From JBKHJZ01 sp046537875 (GTDB lineage: Bacteria > Actinomycetota > Acidimicrobiia > Acidimicrobiales > VFJN01), in NCBI GenBank assembly GCA_046537875.1, contig JBKHJZ010000131.1:1-9339 (forward strand): a DNA stretch of 9,339 bases. The letters run 5' to 3'. The translations under genes and the position numbers were made by a program. A model generated the notes under the pieces. The model searched no databases. It worked only from the letters and a program-made list of their open reading frames with translations, and was not told where the DNA came from. This document shows positions 5,928 through 9,339 of this stretch, in pieces. Each line of letters opens with the position of its first letter. Position 1 is the stretch's first letter.

Positions 5928-7109
5928 ATGCCGAGCTTCCGTGAGCTGCTCGCCGCCACGAAGTCGCAGATCCGCGAGGTCGACACCGCGCAGGCCGACG
6001 ATCTGCGCCGCCGGCCCGGTGCGGTGGTGCTCGACGTCCGCGAGCCCGACGAGTACGAGCAGGGGGCGGTCCCGGGCGCCGTGCACATCCCGCGGGGCAC
6101 GCTGGAGAGCACGGTGGAGAGCAAGCTGTCCGACAAGGCGGCCCCGGTGGTGGTCCACTGCGCCAGCGGGGTGCGGTCGGCCTTCGCCGCCAAGACCCTC
6201 ACCGAGATGGGGTACACCGACGTGGCCTCCATGGTCGGTGGCTTCAACAAGTGGAAGGACGAGGGCCGCGACTGGGCGGTGCCCCGCAGGCTCGGGGCCG
6301 AGCAGCGCACCCGCTACCACCGCCACCTGCTCATGCCCGAGGTCGGCGTCGAGGGCCAGCTCGAGCTGCTCGACGCCAAGGTGCTGCTGCTGGGCGCGGG
6401 CGGCCTCGGGTCGCCTGCGGCCCTCTACCTGGCGGCGGCCGGCGTGGGGACCATCGGCATCGTCGACATGGACGTGGTCGACGAGTCGAACCTGCAGCGC
6501 CAGATCCTCCACAACATGGACCGGATCGGCGACCGCAAGGTCGACTCGGCCAAGAAGACGCTCACCGACCTCAACCCCGAGGTGAACGTGATCGCCCACG
6601 ACGTGCGCCTGGGCGCCGACAACGTGCTCGAGATCCTGTCGGGCTACGACGTCGTGATCGACGGCGCCGACAACTTTCCGGTGCGCTACCTGCTCAACGA
6701 CGCCGCGCTGAAGGTCGGCATCCCCGTCGTCCACGGGTCGATCTTCCGGTTCGAGGGCCAGGTCACCGTGTTCAAGCCGCACGACGGTCCCTGCTACCGG
6801 TGCTTCCTGCCCGAGCCCCCGCCGGCCGAGCTGGCCCCGTCGTGCGCCGAGGCCGGGGTGCTGGGCGTGCTGCCGGGCATCATCGGGTCGATCCAGGCGG
6901 TCGAGGCCCTCAAGCTGATCCTCGGGATCGGCGACGACCTCTCTGGTCGCCTGCTGGCGTACGATTCGCTCGAGCAGTCGTTCCGGACCTACAAGATGGT
7001 GCGGGACCCCCAGTGCCCGGCGTGCTCGATCGATCCCGACCGGATCACGATCGCCGAGTACGACGAGCTCTGCATGCCGCACCCCATCCAGGCGCCGGCC
7101 GACGCCTGA
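5928..7109 (+). CDS. MoeB/ThiF-type sulfur-carrier adenylyltransferase with N-terminal rhodanese domain
   Basis: Enzymes of this type adenylate the C-terminal glycine of small sulfur-carrier proteins (MoaD, ThiS, CysO types) so that sulfur can be loaded for molybdopterin, thiamine or cysteine synthesis; the rhodanese part supplies persulfide sulfur. In this 393-residue protein, residues about 15-117 form the rhodanese, with VVLDVREPDEY (33-43), active-site loop CASGVR with C78, and GGFNKWKDEG (104-113). Residues about 126-380 are the E1-like domain: RYHRHLLMPEVG (129-140), GAGGLGS (156-162), D180, NLQRQ (188-192), DGADN (245-249), CYRC (289-292) and CPAC (363-366) for zinc, and C306 in the SCAEAGVLG segment. 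The tail ends EYDELCMPHPI, like the linker that leads to the C-terminal rhodanese of MoeZ, but then stops. The domain order is reversed relative to MoeZ, MOCS3 and Uba4. No MoaD, ThiS or CysO gene is in the window, so the partner is unknown. Confidence 0.92.
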   Translation: MPSFRELLAATKSQIREVDTAQADDLRRRPGAVVLDVREPDEYEQGAVPGAVHIPRGTLESTVESKLSDKAAPVVVHCASGVRSAFAAKTLTEMGYTDVASMVGGFNKWKDEGRDWAVPRRLGAEQRTRYHRHLLMPEVGVEGQLELLDAKVLLLGAGGLGSPAALYLAAAGVGTIGIVDMDVVDESNLQRQILHNMDRIGDRKVDSAKKTLTDLNPEVNVIAHDVRLGADNVLEILSGYDVVIDGADNFPVRYLLNDAALKVGIPVVHGSIFRFEGQVTVFKPHDGPCYRCFLPEPPPAELAPSCAEAGVLGVLPGIIGSIQAVEALKLILGIGDDLSGRLLAYDSLEQSFRTYKMVRDPQCPACSIDPDRITIAEYDELCMPHPIQAPADA

Positions 7110-7110
7110 T

Positions 7111-7141
7111 CCGCGCGCGCGGGTTCCCCGGCCCGTGGGCC
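7111..7141 (+). other. two GC palindromes between the ThiF and GT-C genes
   Basis: CCGCGCGCGCGG (7111-7122) and GGCCCGTGGGCC (7130-7141) fill most of the 51-bp gap. Either could act as a weak attenuator or a processing site. With no promoter visible in the gap, read-through from the upstream gene is the likeliest source of the downstream transcript. Confidence 0.25.
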
Positions 7142-7147
7142 GTCGAC

Positions 7148-7153
7148 GGGAGG
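7148..7153 (+). promoter_or_regulatory. ribosome binding site of the GT-C-type gene
   Basis: GGGAGG lies 7 nt before GTG at 7161 and decides this start over other in-frame GTG codons. Confidence 0.65.
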
Positions 7154-7160
7154 ACCAGCG

Positions 7161-8717
7161 GTGGGGAGCTCGTGGAGCAGCGACGAACGCAGCGAGCGCC
7201 GGCCCCAGGCGCCGACCACGGTCGCCGCAGGGGTCGCCGTGGCGGCGGCCGCCGTGGTCGCCAACCGGTTCTTCCTGGACGGCGACTTCCGGGCCACCGA
7301 CACGCTGTCGTTGATCCGGCAGGGGACGATCTCCTCGGCCGGTGACCTCGGGCGGATCTTCTCCGAGGAGCTGCTCGCCGGGACGATGTTCGAGGCCGGG
7401 CCGTACTACCGCCCGGTCTCGCTCGTCTCGTACGGGCTCGACCACGGGGTCTGGGGGCTGAACGCGTTCGGCTACAACCTGACGAACACGATCCTCCACG
7501 CGCTCGTGGCCCTGATGACGTTCGCGGTCCTCCTGCGGCTGACCCGGTCGCTCGCCGGCGCGGTCGTCGCCGGCATGGTGATGGCGCTGCACCCGTTGGT
7601 CGTGGAGACGGTGCCCGCGCCGGCCCGACGCCACGACATCCTCGCCGTGCTCTTCGTGCTCGTCGCCCTGCATCTCGTCGCGAAGACCGCGGTGGGGACG
7701 GCCTCGCACCCGGTCAGGGTGGCCATCGCGCCTGCCAGCGTGGCCCTCGTCCTCGCCGTGTGGTCCAAGGAGTCAGCGGTCGTCGGCATCGTGCCCCTGG
7801 CCGTGGTTCTCTGGCTCGGCGCCCGGGACCGACTACCGGCACGGGCCCGCCTGCTGGCGTGGGCGGGGCAGGCTCTCCCCCTGGTCATCGGGCTCGTGGT
7901 CGCCCTGGCGGTCCGGGCGTACGCGATCGGGGGCAACGACATCGACCCGGTCGAATCCGCATCGGACTCGTTGTGGGGGGTGACATCGGAGTCGGTGAGG
8001 CTCCTGCTGCACCCACAGTCCTCGTTCGTCACGTTCCCGGTCGTCGGGTGGCTGGCGGCGGCGGTGGTCACGGTCGTCGTGGTCATGGCGGTGGCCGGTC
8101 GTCCCGGGAGGGACACCCGCATGGTCGTGACCGTCGCGGCGATGTCGTCGTGGTGGATCGCGGGGCTGATCGTCCTGATGGCGGTCACCGGAGAGTTCTC
8201 GTCGCGGACGCTCTACGGTGCCCTGCCGGCCTTCGGCATGCTGATCGGGGCCGCCGCGACGGCGCTCGCGCGCAGCCTCGGCCGGGCGGCGGTGGCGGCG
8301 CCGGCCGGGGTGGCACTTCTCGTCGTGGTCGCGTCCGTGGGTGCCACTTCGCCAGCGGTCCGTGGCTACGAGCAGTGGGACGTGGCGGGCAGGCTCTCGA
8401 CCTCGACGCTCGACGTGCTCGACGCCTGGGATCTCGACGACGTGAGCGGCCCGGCAGCGCTGCACGTCCCTGAGCTGCCACGCCGGGTCGGGCCGGGCAC
8501 GCCGCCGCTGCAGCCCCAGGTCAGGTCGCCGACGGTCCTGGTCGACCACGCGCTCGCGTCGTACCTCGAGCTGCGTCACCCCGGAACGGACGTCCGGGTC
8601 GTCGTCGACCACGAGACCAGCTTCCCGCCACGGGCCGGGATGGTGGTCGAGACGGCCCGGGAGGACCGCGATCCAGCCCGCGTGCGGCTCACGATCGCTC
8701 CGGTCCCGTCGTCGTGA
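7161..8717 (+). CDS. GT-C-fold membrane protein, TMTC/PMT-like glycosyltransferase
   Basis: The 518-residue product has about ten likely helices: about 20-38, 106-126, 131-147, 159-176, 187-203, 205-221, 233-255, 295-313, 322-342, 353-370, and perhaps 376-394. Three segments recall the TMTC/PMT type of lipid-sugar-dependent glycosyltransferases. The first outer loop has acidic residues D40, D42 and D47, then YYRPVSLVSYGLDH (82-95). The next is GYNLTNTILHALVALMTF (104-121). The third is ALHPLVVETV plus RRHDILAVLF (142-165), then SKESAVVGIVPL (202-213). Such enzymes usually move sugar from a lipid carrier onto protein or glycan outside the membrane. Residues about 400-518 are soluble, not hydrophobic and without recognisable TPRs; they probably lie outside the cell. 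The start is GTG with a good Shine-Dalgarno, 51 bp after the ThiF gene. The call rests on remembered family patterns. A catalytically inactive relative or another polytopic envelope protein is possible. Confidence 0.68.
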   Translation: MGSSWSSDERSERRPQAPTTVAAGVAVAAAAVVANRFFLDGDFRATDTLSLIRQGTISSAGDLGRIFSEELLAGTMFEAGPYYRPVSLVSYGLDHGVWGLNAFGYNLTNTILHALVALMTFAVLLRLTRSLAGAVVAGMVMALHPLVVETVPAPARRHDILAVLFVLVALHLVAKTAVGTASHPVRVAIAPASVALVLAVWSKESAVVGIVPLAVVLWLGARDRLPARARLLAWAGQALPLVIGLVVALAVRAYAIGGNDIDPVESASDSLWGVTSESVRLLLHPQSSFVTFPVVGWLAAAVVTVVVVMAVAGRPGRDTRMVVTVAAMSSWWIAGLIVLMAVTGEFSSRTLYGALPAFGMLIGAAATALARSLGRAAVAAPAGVALLVVVASVGATSPAVRGYEQWDVAGRLSTSTLDVLDAWDLDDVSGPAALHVPELPRRVGPGTPPLQPQVRSPTVLVDHALASYLELRHPGTDVRVVVDHETSFPPRAGMVVETAREDRDPARVRLTIAPVPSS

Positions 8718-8718
8718 A

Positions 8719-8746
8719 GGCCCCGGCACCATCCGGTGTCCGGGCC
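8719..8746 (+). terminator. hairpin terminator after the GT-C-type gene
   Basis: GGCCCCGGCACC, loop ATCC and GGTGTCCGGGCC form a 12-position stem with one C-C mismatch and one G-T pair, starting one base after the stop codon. There is no T tract. It is the best terminator-like hairpin in the window by stem length and position. Confidence 0.55.
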
Positions 8747-8770
8747 GGTCTCAGCGGGCGCTCAGGCGCG

Positions 8771-8799
8771 TTGAGCCGCGCATCCGCGTTCGGTACGGT
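8771..8799 (+). promoter_or_regulatory. promoter of the FG-GAP repeat gene
   Basis: TTGAGC (8771-8776) and TACGGT (8794-8799) are separated by exactly 17 bp. Transcription would begin near 8806, leaving a leader of about 109 nt before the ATG at 8915. Confidence 0.55.
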
Positions 8800-8831
8800 C
8801 GGCTCACTCCGTAACACGTCCGTATCAATTG

Positions 8832-8909
8832 GCACCATCTGGGGTTGCTAGGCGAACCGGTCGGTCGTCCGTTGGCGTCCGTTCGCCTTCGAGCGACGAA
8901 CGGCAGGGG
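8832..8909 (+). promoter_or_regulatory. structured leader with two mutually exclusive stems and the ribosome binding site
   Basis: Stem A pairs AGGCGAAC (8850-8857) perfectly with GTTCGCCT (8881-8888). Stem B pairs CCGTTCG (8879-8885) perfectly with CGAACGG (8897-8903). The two share bases 8881-8885 and cannot form together. Stem B ends one base before AGGGG (8905-8909), the probable Shine-Dalgarno for ATG 8915, so it could restrict ribosome access while stem A would free it. A smaller upstream hairpin pairs GCACC (8832-8836) with GGTTGC (8843-8848), with one bulge. Tandem CGTCCGTT words lie at 8866 and 8876. I do not recognise a known riboswitch class here. Confidence 0.45.
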
Positions 8910-8914
8910 TCGGC

Positions 8915-9339
8915 ATGGCGGCGATCCGCAACGGTCTGGTCGGGACGGCGCTTGCAGGTCTGGCGGCCATCGCCATCCTGCGGGTGACGACGACCTCGAC
9001 TGGGGAGGATCCCGCCAACGGTGCCTCGTCGCCGAGCGCGCCGTTCGCGCCGCCCGCCCAGCCGCTCACCGGGACCGTCACCGCCGTGCCGTTGACCGGC
9101 GATTTCGATGGGGACGGACGAGACGACGTGTTCTGGTACGGGCCTGGCAGCAGACCCGACCACCACTGGTACGGGAGAGCGAACCGGATGTTCGGCGGCA
9201 AGGCCGGGGCGGTGCACGGCACGTACGAGCCGGTGATCGGGGACTTCGACGGCGATGGACGGGACGACGTGTTCTGGTACGGCCCGGGCGGTGCTCGGGA
9301 TGTCGTGTGGTACGGCGGGCGCGATCACGGGTTCGCGAG
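8915..9339 (+). CDS. secreted FG-GAP/VCBS-repeat protein, cut by the right edge
   Basis: The frame is open from ATG 8915 to the end of the window, 141 full codons, with no stop. Residues about 6-22 (NGLVGTALAGLAAIAIL) after a short basic start look like a signal peptide or membrane anchor. A Pro/Ser/Ala-rich linker follows (about 30-58). Then come two copies of a calcium-binding repeat: DFDGDGRDDVFWYGP starts at residue 63 and again at 110, each followed by a second WYG motif. Loops of the DxDxDGxDD type are typical of FG-GAP/VCBS blades that build integrin-like beta-propellers, so more blades are expected past the edge. Family members are usually surface or secreted proteins for adhesion, binding or attached catalysis; the role here is unknown. 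AGGGG at 8905-8909 is the likely ribosome binding site. The gene stands alone between its own promoter and the preceding terminator-like hairpin. Confidence 0.85.
   Translation, partial: MAAIRNGLVGTALAGLAAIAILRVTTTSTGEDPANGASSPSAPFAPPAQPLTGTVTAVPLTGDFDGDGRDDVFWYGPGSRPDHHWYGRANRMFGGKAGAVHGTYEPVIGDFDGDGRDDVFWYGPGGARDVVWYGGRDHGFA
9101..9286 (+). repeat. two coding repeats of the FG-GAP unit, 141 bp apart
   Basis: The 45-base blocks at 9101-9145 and 9242-9286 encode the same 15 residues. They differ at 7 positions, all third codon positions and all synonymous. The period is 47 residues. Confidence 0.85.

Noticed and set aside
7111..7122. The alternating CG tract as a Z-DNA or special recombination site
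   Set aside because: It is only 12 bp in a very GC-rich genome and has no accompanying signal.
5640..7709. A 689-codon minus-strand frame opposite the flippase and ThiF genes
   Set aside because: It crosses several well-supported plus-strand genes and a promoter gap, and its product is rich in His/Arg/Asp/Val with no recognisable domain.
8825..9328. A 167-codon minus-strand frame over the FG-GAP gene
   Set aside because: It is opposite a frame with clear DxDxDGxDD repeats, whose base differences between copies are all synonymous in the plus frame.

Overview
The window is GC-rich bacterial DNA (roughly 70% or more G+C by eye) with codons that almost always end in G or C. It suggests a high-GC actinobacterium. 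Three things point weakly towards the Acidimicrobiia: the repeat style DFDGDGRDDVFWYGP, the class II ribonucleotide reductase, and starts that look leaderless. That placement is inference; no rRNA or other phylogenetic marker is present.

Left part, minus strand (about 1-3436). A leftward promoter (TTGACC, 17-bp spacer, GATACT) lies in a small AT-richer island at 111-150 and fires out of the left edge, where a gene may begin. To its right are two leftward genes 65 bp apart. nrdJ (start 3436) encodes an adenosylcobalamin-dependent ribonucleotide reductase with all catalytic cysteines. Downstream of it is a BON plus DUF2267 protein of unknown role.

Middle, plus strand (about 3437-5796). A 125-bp divergent region carries a 10-bp-periodic repeat and leads into a complete Sir2-type NAD-dependent protein deacylase. 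A 12-helix MOP-superfamily flippase follows. Both genes have a good -10 hexamer placed so that transcription should begin at the start codon, and neither has a Shine-Dalgarno sequence, so both are probably leaderless.

Right part, plus strand (about 5797-9339). A conventional promoter and ribosome binding site precede a MoeB/ThiF-type activating enzyme with its rhodanese domain at the N-terminus, the reverse of MoeZ, MOCS3 and Uba4. Next, 51 bp on, is a GT-C-fold membrane protein resembling the membrane half of TMTC/PMT-type glycosyltransferases. After a GC-rich hairpin, a promoter (TTGAGC, 17 bp, TACGGT) drives a leader of about 109 nt with two mutually exclusive stems next to the ribosome binding site. 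It leads into a secreted FG-GAP/VCBS-repeat protein cut by the right edge.

Most genes are housekeeping or envelope functions rather than one accessory cassette. I see no mobile element, CRISPR array, tRNA, rRNA or defence system. The most interesting signals are regulatory (the switch-like leader at 8806-8914, the phased repeat at 3504-3543, the leaderless starts, the left-edge promoter) and architectural (the rhodanese-first activating enzyme, the TMTC-like protein without visible TPRs).
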